Source: a bacterium
GTDB lineage: Bacteria; Sysuimicrobiota; Sysuimicrobiia; Sysuimicrobiales; Segetimicrobiaceae
Direction of reading: 5' to 3'
DNA length: 64,000 nt
Assembly (NCBI GenBank): GCA_035308905.1
Contig: DATGFS010000003.1
Coordinates: forward strand, 64,418 to 128,417
Both the position numbers and the translations under genes were made by a program. Numbering within the stretch: the stretch's first letter is position 1; each line of letters begins with the position of its first letter. A model generated the notes under the pieces. That model was not told the DNA's origin, ran no database searches, and saw only the letters and a program-made list of their open reading frames with translations. Of the stretch, positions 53,383 through 61,898 are shown in pieces.

Positions 53383-54289
53383 GGGGATTGAGATACGCGT
53401 AGGAGACGTCCACCGCGAGGTTCACGAAGGAGAACAGGGCGGTGTAGACGAGCACGGTGGCCTGCAGCACCGTATAGTCCCGCTGGAAGATTGCGTTGAC
53501 GGCGACCCGGGCGATGCCCGGCACGTTGAAGACGACCTCGACGACGAACGCGCCGACGATCGCCGTCCCGAACGCCATCCCGATGGTCGTGACCACCGGC
53601 AGCGCCGCGTTCCGCAGCACGTGGCGGAAGAGCACGCGCGGGGTGCGCAGGCCCTTGCTGCGGGCGGTGCGGACGTAGTCCTCCAGCAGCACCTGGCCGA
53701 CGCTCGACCGCGCGATGCGGGTGATGAAGGCGAGCGGCGCGATCGAGAGGACTATGACCGGCAGCACGTAGTCGCTCGGGTGGCCCCACCCGGCGACGGG
53801 CAAGAGGCGAAAATGCAGCGCGAACAGATACACGAGCGCCGCGGCGGTGACGAAACTCGGCACCGAGAGGCCCAGCACCACGCCGAACTGGATCAGCCGG
53901 TCGAGCGGCCGGCCCGGCACCGTCGCCGCGACGACGCCGAGCACCGTCCCGACGACGGCGGCCGCGGCGACGGCCAGCGTCGCCAGCCGGAGGCTGATCG
54001 GCAGCGCGGTTCGCAGCAGATCGCCGACCCGCAGCCCCGGGTTCACGTACGACGTGCCGAAGCGGAACGTGGCGAGCTGCCCGAGATAGTCGACGAACTG
54101 CGCCGCAAACGGGCGATCGAGGCCGAGCTGGTGGCGCAGCACCGCGGCGGTGGCCGGCGTGTAGCGGTCGCCGAGCAGGGACTGCACCGGATCGCCCGGC
54201 GCGAGGTGTCCCGCCACAAAGATCAGCAGCGCCGCGCCGAGGAACAGCGGCACGGCCATCGCGAGGCGGTAGAGGACGTAGCGGACCAC
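53369..54289 (-). CDS. ABC transporter permease, DppB type (unit B)
   Basis: A 306-residue permease: MVRYVLYRLAMAVPLFLGAA, AGHLAPGDPVQ, the EAA loop DYVRTARSKGLRTPRVLFRH, ending in YAYLNPRVRY. It has the same length as its paralogue at 41279-42199 and is similar throughout, so the two units come from one duplication. It is separated from its binding protein gene by 66 bases holding a strong hairpin. Confidence 0.9.
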   Translation of the reverse strand: MVRYVLYRLAMAVPLFLGAALLIFVAGHLAPGDPVQSLLGDRYTPATAAVLRHQLGLDRPFAAQFVDYLGQLATFRFGTSYVNPGLRVGDLLRTALPISLRLATLAVAAAAVVGTVLGVVAATVPGRPLDRLIQFGVVLGLSVPSFVTAAALVYLFALHFRLLPVAGWGHPSDYVLPVIVLSIAPLAFITRIARSSVGQVLLEDYVRTARSKGLRTPRVLFRHVLRNAALPVVTTIGMAFGTAIVGAFVVEVVFNVPGIARVAVNAIFQRDYTVLQATVLVYTALFSFVNLAVDVSYAYLNPRVRY

Positions 54290-54319
54290 GGACCGCGGCG
54301 GGACTAGCGGGTGTGGCGG

Positions 54320-54350
54320 CCGGGGCCGCGGCCTCGCGCCGCGGCCCCGG
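54320..54350. repeat. 13-bp perfect hairpin between binding protein and permease genes
   Basis: CCGGGGCCGCGGC and GCCGCGGCCCCGG pair perfectly over 13 positions around the loop CTCGC. The hairpin sits between the solute-binding protein stop (54356) and the DppB-type start (54289), with no T-run. In transport operons such hairpins often protect or partly end the message so that more binding protein than permease is made. That role is inferred. Confidence 0.6.
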
Positions 54351-54355
54351 AGCCG

Positions 54356-55945
54356 CTACTTCTCGATCGAGACGGTGTCAAACGGCAGCCAGCCGTTCAC
54401 CGCGGGCGACGTACGGAGCCCCTTCACGTAGGGCTTCTTCAAGTACGCAAACTGCGTGAACATGAGCGGTACGGCCCCGACGTCCTCGATCATCAGCGCC
54501 TCCGCCTTGTGATACAGCGCGATGCGGTCGGTTTCGTTGGGCGCCGCGTTGGCCTGGTCGACCAGTTTGTCGAAGTCCGGATTGTTGTAGTTCAGCCGGT
54601 TGAGCGGCGAGGTGCTGTACAGCAAGATATCCAGGTAGTCGCTGTAGTCGAGGTAGTCCGCGGACCAGCCGCTCAGGAACGACTGGTACACGGTCCGCTT
54701 GTTCAAGTTGGTGATGAACGTCGCAAACTCCGTCCGCTCGAGCGTGGCGTCGACCCCGAGATTCTGCTTCAGCATGGCGACGGCCGGCTCGCCCTCCATT
54801 TGGGCGACGGGGCCGAACGGGTTCATCGCGATGCGGAACGGCGGCAGTTTGCCGGCCACGCCCGCCTCCTCGAGCAGCTTACGCGCGCCCGCGGGGTCGT
54901 ACGGCAGGCCCTTGTAGCCGGCGTAGAACCCCGGAATCCCCGGCGGGGTGAACACGCTCGCCGGCGTGTAGAATCCGAAGAACACCGTCCGGGCGATCCG
55001 CGCCTTGTCGATCGCCATCGCGAACGCGCGGCGGACGCGGCGATCCCTGAAGGGCGCGTAGACGCGCGGATTGAGCCCCAGATAGAGGATCTGCGCGCGG
55101 GGGTACACGAGTAGTTCCTGCTTGAGCTTGGCGTCGGTACTGATGCGCTGGTAGTCGCCGAGCGGCACCAGGATAAAGTCGAGTTGCCCGGCGAGATACT
55201 CGGACAGCTGCGTGCGCGCCTCGGTCACGATCGGAATGCTGATCGCGGCGACCTTGGGGGCCCCGGCGTAGTAGCGCGGGCTGGCCGCGAGCGTGAAATG
55301 GTCGTTGTGGGCCCACTCCTTCAATATAAAGGGCCCCGTGCCGGCGTCCTGCGTCGTGTACCAGCCCTGACCCCGGGCCACCACGTCCTTGTCCATCACC
55401 ACCGCGGCGTAGTAGGCGAGCCGGTTAAGGAAGCCGCCGCGGTGGGCCGGATTCAGGACGAACCGCAGCGTGGTCGGGTTGACCGCGGTGATGCCGGCGA
55501 TGCCGTCGGCGCCGCTCTGGAACGCGTCGTAGCCCTGGATGCCCGAGACGACGACCGAGCCCACCGGCGACTTGAGCGCCGGGCTGCCCATCCGCTCGAA
55601 CGACCACTTCCAGTCGGCGGCGGTCGCCTTGCGGCCGCTGTGGAAGTACATGTTGTCCCGCAGGTGGAAGGTGTAGACGAGGCCGTTCGGCGAGATGTCC
55701 CAGCTGCTCGCCGCCTGGGGCAGCAGCCTGCCGTTCGCGTCGAGCCCCACGAGCGTGTTGTACATCAAGAACACGACGGGCGCGGACGCCGAGTCCACCG
55801 CGTAATACGGATCCAATGTCGGCGCCTCGCCGCTGAGCGGCGTCCGGAACACCTGCGGCATCTGCGCCCTCGCCGCCGGCCACGGCCCCGCGGCCGCCAC
55901 GGCAAGCAGCACCATCACACCTATTGTCATCACACGACGGATCAC
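54356..55945 (-). CDS. family-5 ABC solute-binding protein (unit B)
   Basis: A 529-residue exported binding protein. The GTG at 55945 follows AAGGGGGG and begins a signal peptide (IRRVMTIGVMVLLAVAAAG, cleavage near ARAQ). FRTPLSGEAPTLDPYYAVD, FHLRDNMYFHSGRKATAADW and WSADYLDYSDYLDILLYSTS are shared with the binding proteins at 42222 and 60288. The ligand is probably a peptide-like compound. It is downstream of M24 copy 3 and a hydrolase. Confidence 0.9.
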   Translation of the reverse strand: MIRRVMTIGVMVLLAVAAAGPWPAARAQMPQVFRTPLSGEAPTLDPYYAVDSASAPVVFLMYNTLVGLDANGRLLPQAASSWDISPNGLVYTFHLRDNMYFHSGRKATAADWKWSFERMGSPALKSPVGSVVVSGIQGYDAFQSGADGIAGITAVNPTTLRFVLNPAHRGGFLNRLAYYAAVVMDKDVVARGQGWYTTQDAGTGPFILKEWAHNDHFTLAASPRYYAGAPKVAAISIPIVTEARTQLSEYLAGQLDFILVPLGDYQRISTDAKLKQELLVYPRAQILYLGLNPRVYAPFRDRRVRRAFAMAIDKARIARTVFFGFYTPASVFTPPGIPGFYAGYKGLPYDPAGARKLLEEAGVAGKLPPFRIAMNPFGPVAQMEGEPAVAMLKQNLGVDATLERTEFATFITNLNKRTVYQSFLSGWSADYLDYSDYLDILLYSTSPLNRLNYNNPDFDKLVDQANAAPNETDRIALYHKAEALMIEDVGAVPLMFTQFAYLKKPYVKGLRTSPAVNGWLPFDTVSIEK

Positions 55946-55982
55946 GCCGATCCCCCCTTCGACCGAGTTCAACCGCGCGACG

Positions 55983-56747
55983 TTACACGTATCGTGCAAG
56001 AAACGGCAGCACTACGGGCACCCACAACTGCGGCGCGTGCACCCAAATTTGATGCGCCTCCATCGGCGAGGCCCCGAACGGCGGAAAGAGATGCCGCTCG
56101 CAGACCCCGTCCGCCGCCCGCCGGCGGGCGGCGAGTGCTGCGGACGGCGTGACGTCGAAGTCGTTCTCCGCCTGCAGCAGCAGCAGCGGGCACCGAATGG
56201 CATCGGCGTGGGTCAGCAGAAACGGCCGCAGTCCCGGCACCGGACCCCAACTCATCGCCGCCGCGGCGAATGAGACGCAGGCCCTCACCCGCTCGTCGCG
56301 CGCCGCCGCGAGCAGCGAGTTGATGCCGCCGTACGAGGAGCCCATCACGCCGACGCGGTCGGGATCCGCCCCGGGCATCGCGCGCACGAAGCGCAGCGCC
56401 GCGAGCACGTCGTCGCTCTCAGCCAGAAGGCGGGCGCAGACCTGCTCGTCGTGCCCGGGCGCGCCGGCGGGCGCCGGCACCTCCTCGAGCCGCGAGGGGC
56501 CGGGCGACCCGGCATACCCGCGCCGGAACGGGACGAACACCGCGTAGCCGGCGTCGGTCAGCACGCGTGCCACGCCCGGCTTACTGTCCTGCTCGAGGCC
56601 GCTGCCGTGGTTCAGAACGACCGCGGGCACGGGACCGCCGCGGCCCCCGCCGCCGGCCCCCGGCGCCGGGAGGTAGCGGTACGCGATGAGATCGCGGCCG
56701 GCGCTCGGAAACAGGAGGCGCTCGCCGGGATGGCTTCCGGTTACCAC
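55983..56747 (-). CDS. alpha/beta hydrolase, dienelactone hydrolase/prolyl-oligopeptidase like
   Basis: A 254-residue serine hydrolase. The nucleophile elbow is VGVMGSSYGGINSL, the acid is in LQAENDFDVTPSAA and the histidine in MEAHQIWVHAP; the oxyanion region is VVLNHGSGLEQD. Similar proteins act as carboxylesterases or acyl-peptide hydrolases. The GTG at 56747 overlaps the M24 stop by 7 bases, so it is coupled to that gene. No signal peptide. Confidence 0.8.
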   Translation of the reverse strand: MVTGSHPGERLLFPSAGRDLIAYRYLPAPGAGGGGRGGPVPAVVLNHGSGLEQDSKPGVARVLTDAGYAVFVPFRRGYAGSPGPSRLEEVPAPAGAPGHDEQVCARLLAESDDVLAALRFVRAMPGADPDRVGVMGSSYGGINSLLAAARDERVRACVSFAAAAMSWGPVPGLRPFLLTHADAIRCPLLLLQAENDFDVTPSAALAARRRAADGVCERHLFPPFGASPMEAHQIWVHAPQLWVPVVLPFLARYV

Positions 56748-57955
56748 ACGCGCAACGGGCAGCCCGACAGCGCCTCGGCCCCGGTCGGCGTGATCAGGAC
56801 CGTCTCCTCGATGCAGGCCGTGCCGAAGTTCATCCGGATCAGCATCGGCTCGAGCGCGAAGATGTTCCCCGGCCGGAGGACATCCGTCGTCGCCGGACGC
56901 AGGGACGGCCGCTCGAAGAGCGAGCAGCCGAGGCCGTGACCAAAGCCCTTGGGCATGTAGTCCGCTTCGTAGCCGGTCCGCACCGCGATCGTCCGCGCGG
57001 CCGCGATCATGTCCTGCACCGGCACGCCGGGACCGGCCTTCGCGAGCGCCGCCTCGAACATCTCGAGTCCGGTATCCAGGAACCGCCGCTGCTCGGCGCT
57101 CGGTGTGCCGACGACCGTCGAGCGCGACACGTCGGCGCAGTACCCGTGGTAGGTCGCGGCCATGTCGAGGAACACCATGTCGCCCGGCTCCATCACGCGA
57201 TCCGACGGGGCGCAGTGCTTGAGGCCGGCGCGAGAGCCGGTGGCGACCGCGCTCTCGAAGGCGAGGGCGTCCGCGCCCTCGGCGAACGCGACCGCGTGCG
57301 CCCGGGACGCGACGTCGAACTCGCGCGCGCCCGGCGCGAGCGCCCGCAGCGCCTCCTCGTGCATCCGGCCCGAGATGCGCGCCGCGCGCCGCATCGCTTC
57401 GATCTCGAGCGGCGACTTGACCGCGCGGACCTCCATCAGCAGGTCGTCCGCCGGAATCCAGGTGGCGCGGGGCAGACGCTCCTCGAGCGCGACCATCACG
57501 TGGTGCGGCACGATCGGTCCGCCCGCGACCCCGATCCGGTCGGCCGCGGCCCCGGCCTCTTGAATCCGGTCGGCCGCATGGCCGGCGACGCTCGTCTCGG
57601 GGCTCCGGACGAACCCGGGGCGCTCGGCGCCGCGGACGTCGTCGAGCCACGCCGTCCAGATCATGGTATGCATCGGCTCCCCGTGCATCAGCCAGTTCGT
57701 GGTCAGCATCGGCGGCCCCGAGGCGGGAATGACGACGACGGTGTCGCCCGCGCTGGTCTCGAAATTCACGAGATACCGCCCGTTGCCGGGATCGGCGCCG
57801 TTGGAGTAGGCGACGAGCGCGGCGAGCCCTTCCGCCTTGAGGCGCGCCTGCACGGCCGTGATGCGGCGCTCGTACTCCGACTGCGGAAACGGCATCGTCC
57901 GCCACGGACGGCGCGCGTCGGGATCGTAGGGAACCTTCGCCTGGTAGACCGGCAG
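56741..57955 (-). CDS. M24 metallo-hydrolase, copy 3
   Basis: An M24 enzyme of about 400 residues. Ligands: FLDMAATYHGYCADVSR (two Asp), GFGHGLGCSLF (His), ALEPMLIRM (Glu) and IEETVLIT (Glu). The N-terminal domain has NWLMHGEPMHTMIW. The start is uncertain: conserved family sequence begins at KVPYDPDARRPW (about 57937). The CTG at 57955 has GGGGTGG close upstream; an ATG at 58045 would add 30 residues of non-family sequence. It heads the minus-strand unit B. Confidence 0.85.
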   Translation of the reverse strand: MPVYQAKVPYDPDARRPWRTMPFPQSEYERRITAVQARLKAEGLAALVAYSNGADPGNGRYLVNFETSAGDTVVVIPASGPPMLTTNWLMHGEPMHTMIWTAWLDDVRGAERPGFVRSPETSVAGHAADRIQEAGAAADRIGVAGGPIVPHHVMVALEERLPRATWIPADDLLMEVRAVKSPLEIEAMRRAARISGRMHEEALRALAPGAREFDVASRAHAVAFAEGADALAFESAVATGSRAGLKHCAPSDRVMEPGDMVFLDMAATYHGYCADVSRSTVVGTPSAEQRRFLDTGLEMFEAALAKAGPGVPVQDMIAAARTIAVRTGYEADYMPKGFGHGLGCSLFERPSLRPATTDVLRPGNIFALEPMLIRMNFGTACIEETVLITPTGAEALSGCPLRVW

Positions 57956-58062
57956 AACGCCACCCCGCTCGCTCCCGCGTATATCGAGTGAGCGCGCGGG
58001 TGCGCCGCTTCCTCTTCCGATCCCGCCGCAACGAGTCCTGCCCATGAAGGACTTGTCCGGAG

Positions 58063-58083
58063 GGCGCCGGAAGCACCGGCGCC
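58063..58083 (+). promoter_or_regulatory. hairpin abutting the LLM-gene start codon
   Basis: GGCGCCGG (58063-58070) and CCGGCGCC (58076-58083) form a perfect 8-bp stem with loop AAGCA, ending directly at the ATG at 58084. The only Shine-Dalgarno (GGAGGG, 58059-58064) runs into the stem. The structure would hide the ribosome site, suggesting translational control or dependence on a helper. Confidence 0.5.
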
Positions 58084-59148
58084 ATGAGCGCGGCGCTCGA
58101 GTTCGGTATTCAATTTCACCTCGCCTCGACGGTCGACCGCTACGCAACCCCAGATCTCGCAGCGCTCGGCGAGGCCGCGGAGCGCGGGGGGTTCAGCCAA
58201 GTCTGGGTCACCGACAATCTCGGCGCGCGGAACCCGTTTGTCGTCCTCGCGGCCCTGGCGCCGCGCGTGCGGATCAAGCTGGGCGCCGCCGTCGTCGTGC
58301 AGTACTTTCGCAATCCGGTCGACGTCGCGGATGCGATCGCGACGTTGACCGAGCTGACCGGCGGGCGCGAGCTCGGCGTCGGGCTCGCGCGCGGCAGCCT
58401 CTCGAAGACCCCCCAATACGTCCGGCCGTCCGATCCGATCGCCATCCTGGAAGAAACGGCCGGCATGCTGCGGCATCTACTGGCCGGCGACGGCGTGCAA
58501 TTTGCCCGATACCCCGCGCTGACATCCTATTTCAACCTCTCGCCCAAGGGCGAAGGACGCTTGGGCATGCGTCCGGCCGGTCCGGTCCGCCTGTACGGCG
58601 GGGGCAACGGGCCTCGGGCGCTCGAGGTCGCGGGCCGGGCGATGGACGGCGTGATCTACGGCGGATCGTTCCTCGCAGCGGCGCGCGCCGAGACGATCGG
58701 CCGCTCGGTCGAGATCGCGGACCGCGCCGCCGGGCGGAGCGCTCCCGGGAAGACACTGCGAAAGGTCGCGGAGGTAAACGTGTCGCTGTCCGCCGATCGA
58801 GCCGCCGCCAGGCGCTATGCCAGGCCGTTCGCAGCCACGGTGATCGGTCACCTGCATGCGACGGGCTGGGCCGCGGATGATTTCCGCCGAGCGGGCGTGG
58901 AGCCGGAGGACGTCGGGCGCCTCGTCGCCGCCCGGCGCGCAGGGGCGCCGGAGGACGCCGCGGCCGCGATGGTGACCGACGGCATGATCGACGCGACGAT
59001 CATCGCGGGCGATCCTCGAGCGTGCGCACCCCGGCTCGACGCGGCCTGCGCCGCGGCGGCCCGGCTGGAGTTTCACCAAGTGATGTTCTCCAAGCTCGGG
59101 CCCGACTACGGCGAGGCCATCGGCCTGCTCGCGGACTGGCTGCCGTAA
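58084..59148 (+). CDS. LLM-class flavin-dependent monooxygenase-like protein
   Basis: A 354-residue TIM-barrel protein of the luciferase-like monooxygenase/F420 reductase family: AERGGFSQVWVTDNLGARNP near the N-terminus, then GGRELGVGLARGSLSK and RLYGGGNGPRALEVAGR. The C-terminal YGEAIGLLADWLP is typical. It would use FMNH2 or F420 on a small organic substrate. It is divergent from M24 copy 3 and heads a three-gene plus-strand run with a DSD1-type enzyme and a binding protein. Confidence 0.82.
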   Translation: MSAALEFGIQFHLASTVDRYATPDLAALGEAAERGGFSQVWVTDNLGARNPFVVLAALAPRVRIKLGAAVVVQYFRNPVDVADAIATLTELTGGRELGVGLARGSLSKTPQYVRPSDPIAILEETAGMLRHLLAGDGVQFARYPALTSYFNLSPKGEGRLGMRPAGPVRLYGGGNGPRALEVAGRAMDGVIYGGSFLAAARAETIGRSVEIADRAAGRSAPGKTLRKVAEVNVSLSADRAAARRYARPFAATVIGHLHATGWAADDFRRAGVEPEDVGRLVAARRAGAPEDAAAAMVTDGMIDATIIAGDPRACAPRLDAACAAAARLEFHQVMFSKLGPDYGEAIGLLADWLP

Positions 59149-59196
59149 CCGCGGCGCCAAAGGAGAGCCCGTCTCCCGCAGGTAAGCAAAGAGGCG

Positions 59197-60267
59197 ATGA
59201 CCCTCGACGACGTCCAGACGCCCGCGCTGATCCTGAATGTCGATGCGTTGGAGCGCAATCTCGCGCGCATGGCGTCGGAGTGCGCCGCCGCCGGGATCGC
59301 GCTGCGGCCGCACACGAAAACACACAAGAGCCCGTGGGTCTCCGCCAAACAGATACGCCTGGGGGCGGCCGGCGTCTGCACCGCCAAGCTGGGCGAGGCG
59401 GAGGTCATGGTCAAAGCCGGCATTCCCAACGTTCACCTCACCACGGAATTGACGCCGTCCAACATGGACCGGGCGCTGGACATCGCGGCGCTGGCCGAGG
59501 TCAGCGTCGTCGCGGATGCCTTCGAGATGGTCGACCTCCTGTCGGCGAAGGCCCGGGACCGCGGGCTCACGCTGACGGTGCTGGCCGACGTGAACGTGGG
59601 CCAGAACCGGACCGGCGTCGAACCGGGTGAACCGGTGCTGCAGCTGGCGCGGCGCATTCTCGACGCGCCGGCGCTGCGCTTCGGCGGACTGCAGGGATAC
59701 GAAGGGCACTGCCAGCACATCCGGGACCGCGCGGAGCGCCGCGGCCGCGCGTTCGAGGCATACGCGCGTCTGGCCGAGACCAAAGCGCTGCTGACCGACC
59801 ACGAGATCCCGGTGCCGGTCGTGACGACCGCCGGCACCGGCACGTACGCGGCCGCCATCGAGCACGGGACGGCCACCGAGGTCCAACCGGGCTCCTACAC
59901 GGTCGTGGACAGCGACTACGCCGCGGTGCAAGGCCTGCCCTTCGAACACGCGCTGTTCGTGCTGACGACCGTGGTCAGCAATCAGCGCGCGGGGCTCGTG
60001 ATCATCGACGCCGGCCACAAGACGGTCAGCACCGACGCCGGTGCGCCCGCGGTCAAAGACTTTCCGGAAGCCAAGTATCAGGCGGCCGGCGACGAGCACG
60101 GCAAGATCGCGGGCCTGCCCGCGCGGCGCACGCCCGGCGACCGGATCTGGCTGATCCCGAGCCACTGCGACACGACGATCAATCTCTACAACCGGTACGT
60201 CCTCGTACGGGACGACGGGCGCTGCCTGGGCACACTCACGATCGACGCCCGGGGACAGAGCGCCTGA
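59197..60267 (+). CDS. DSD1-type PLP enzyme (D-serine dehydratase/D-threonine aldolase-like)
   Basis: A 356-residue alanine-racemase-fold protein. The PLP lysine lies in ALRPHTKTHKSPWVS, the phosphate-binding region in VVTTAGTGTYAAAIEHG, and the C-terminal metal motif is SHCDTTINLYNRY (His and Cys). This pattern fits D-serine dehydratase/D-threonine aldolase relatives that act on 3-hydroxy D-amino acids with a bound metal. It starts 48 bases after the LLM gene and ends 20 bases before the binding protein gene. Confidence 0.85.
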   Translation: MTLDDVQTPALILNVDALERNLARMASECAAAGIALRPHTKTHKSPWVSAKQIRLGAAGVCTAKLGEAEVMVKAGIPNVHLTTELTPSNMDRALDIAALAEVSVVADAFEMVDLLSAKARDRGLTLTVLADVNVGQNRTGVEPGEPVLQLARRILDAPALRFGGLQGYEGHCQHIRDRAERRGRAFEAYARLAETKALLTDHEIPVPVVTTAGTGTYAAAIEHGTATEVQPGSYTVVDSDYAAVQGLPFEHALFVLTTVVSNQRAGLVIIDAGHKTVSTDAGAPAVKDFPEAKYQAAGDEHGKIAGLPARRTPGDRIWLIPSHCDTTINLYNRYVLVRDDGRCLGTLTIDARGQSA

Positions 60268-60287
60268 CACTCCAAGGGGGGAAACGC

Positions 60288-61883
60288 GTGTCTCGATTCA
60301 AGGCAGGGCTATTGCTCTTTGCCGCGTTGATCGCGGCGGCGGTCGCCGCGCAGCCGTTCTCCGGCGCGACCGCGCAGCAGGCCGGCGTCCTGCGGACGCC
60401 CCTCGACGGCCAGCCGTCGAGCCTCGACCCGTACTTCGCGGTGGACGTGCCGGGGGCGTCGGTCGTCATGATGATGTACAACACCCTGGTGACGTTTGAC
60501 GCCGGGGGGAGGCTGGTGCCGGCCGCCGCGCGGAACTGGGATATCTCCCCCAACGGGCTCGTCTACACGTTTCATCTGCGGCCGATGCGGTTTCACGGCG
60601 GCCGCGCCGTCACGGCGGACGACTGGAAGTGGTCGTTCGACCGGATGAGCGATCCGGCGCTGCGCGCGCCGGTCGCCGACTTCGCGCTGTCCAGCGTGCA
60701 GGGCTATCCGGAGCGGCGGGCCGGCGCGGCCACCGTCGCCGGCATCCGCGTCTTGGATCCGATGACGCTGCAGTTCGTCGTCAACCCGGCCCGCCGCGGC
60801 GGGTTTCTGCACCGCCTCGCCTACTACGCGGCGGTGGTCCTCGACCGCGACGTCGTGCAGAACGGCGGCCAGGGCTGGTTCGCGCAGAAGGACGCCGGCA
60901 CGGGCCCCTTTACGATGCGCGAGTGGGTGACGAACGACCACATCACCCTGGCCGCGAACCCCGTCTACTTCCTCGGCGCGCCGAAGATCAGCCGCCTGGA
61001 AATGCCGATCGTGACCGAGTCGACGACGCAGTTCCGCGAGTATCAGACCGGGCAGCTCGACCTCATCCAGGTGCCGCTCGCGCAGTTCCCGCGGATCAAA
61101 GCGGACCCCGCGCTCGGCAAGGAGCTGCTGGTCTTCCCGCGGGTGCAGATCGTGTATCTCGGGCTCAACGAGCGCGTGTACGCGCCGTTCAAGGACCCCC
61201 GGGTCCGCCGCGCCTTCGCGATGTCGGTCGATAAAGACAAGATCGTGCAGAACGTCTTCTTCGGCCTGTTTACGGCCGCCCGCACGATCGCGCCGCCCGG
61301 CATCCCCGGCTTCTATGGAGAGTACAAGGGCCTCCCGTACGATCCCGCGCAGGCGCGCGCGCTGCTCGCGCAGGCCGGCGTATCGGGCAAGCTCCCGCCG
61401 CTCACCGTCGCCGTGAACCCGGGCGGCTCGCTGTACCAGATGACGGCCGAGCCGGCGGCGGCGATGCTGAAGCAAAATCTGGGGGTCGACGTCGGGCTGC
61501 AGAAGACCGAGTACGCGACGTTCATCCGCGCGCTGATCGCGAAGAACGTCTACCAGGCGTTTCTCACCGGCTGGACGGCGGACTATCTCGACTACAGCGA
61601 TTACATGGACGTCCTGCTCTACAGCACGTCGCCGTTCGACCGGGTCAATTACAACAATCCGGACGTGGACCGGCTGATCGACCAGGCGAATGCGGCGCCG
61701 ACGGACGCGGAGCGGATCGCGGCCTACCACAAGGCGGAGGCCATCGCCGTCAACGACGCGGCGCTGGTGCCGATTTTCTACAGCCGCAGCGCGATGCTCA
61801 AGAAGCCCTACGTCGTCGGACTGCAGACGGCGCCCTGGGCGCCGGGCTATCTCCCGCCGGCCGGCGTCGTCATTCAGAAGTAG
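60288..61883 (+). CDS. family-5 ABC solute-binding protein (third copy, no permeases)
   Basis: A 531-residue exported binding protein with a signal peptide (SRFKAGLLLFAALIAAAVAA) and the shared blocks LRTPLDGQPSSLDPYFAVD, VTADDWKWSFDRM and WTADYLDYSDYMDVLLYSTS. The GTG at 60288 follows AAGGGGGG. It has no permease genes of its own on this strand and may feed one of the two permease pairs in the region. Confidence 0.9.
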   Translation: MSRFKAGLLLFAALIAAAVAAQPFSGATAQQAGVLRTPLDGQPSSLDPYFAVDVPGASVVMMMYNTLVTFDAGGRLVPAAARNWDISPNGLVYTFHLRPMRFHGGRAVTADDWKWSFDRMSDPALRAPVADFALSSVQGYPERRAGAATVAGIRVLDPMTLQFVVNPARRGGFLHRLAYYAAVVLDRDVVQNGGQGWFAQKDAGTGPFTMREWVTNDHITLAANPVYFLGAPKISRLEMPIVTESTTQFREYQTGQLDLIQVPLAQFPRIKADPALGKELLVFPRVQIVYLGLNERVYAPFKDPRVRRAFAMSVDKDKIVQNVFFGLFTAARTIAPPGIPGFYGEYKGLPYDPAQARALLAQAGVSGKLPPLTVAVNPGGSLYQMTAEPAAAMLKQNLGVDVGLQKTEYATFIRALIAKNVYQAFLTGWTADYLDYSDYMDVLLYSTSPFDRVNYNNPDVDRLIDQANAAPTDAERIAAYHKAEAIAVNDAALVPIFYSRSAMLKKPYVVGLQTAPWAPGYLPPAGVVIQK

Positions 61884-61898
61884 CGGCGCCGCGCGGCC

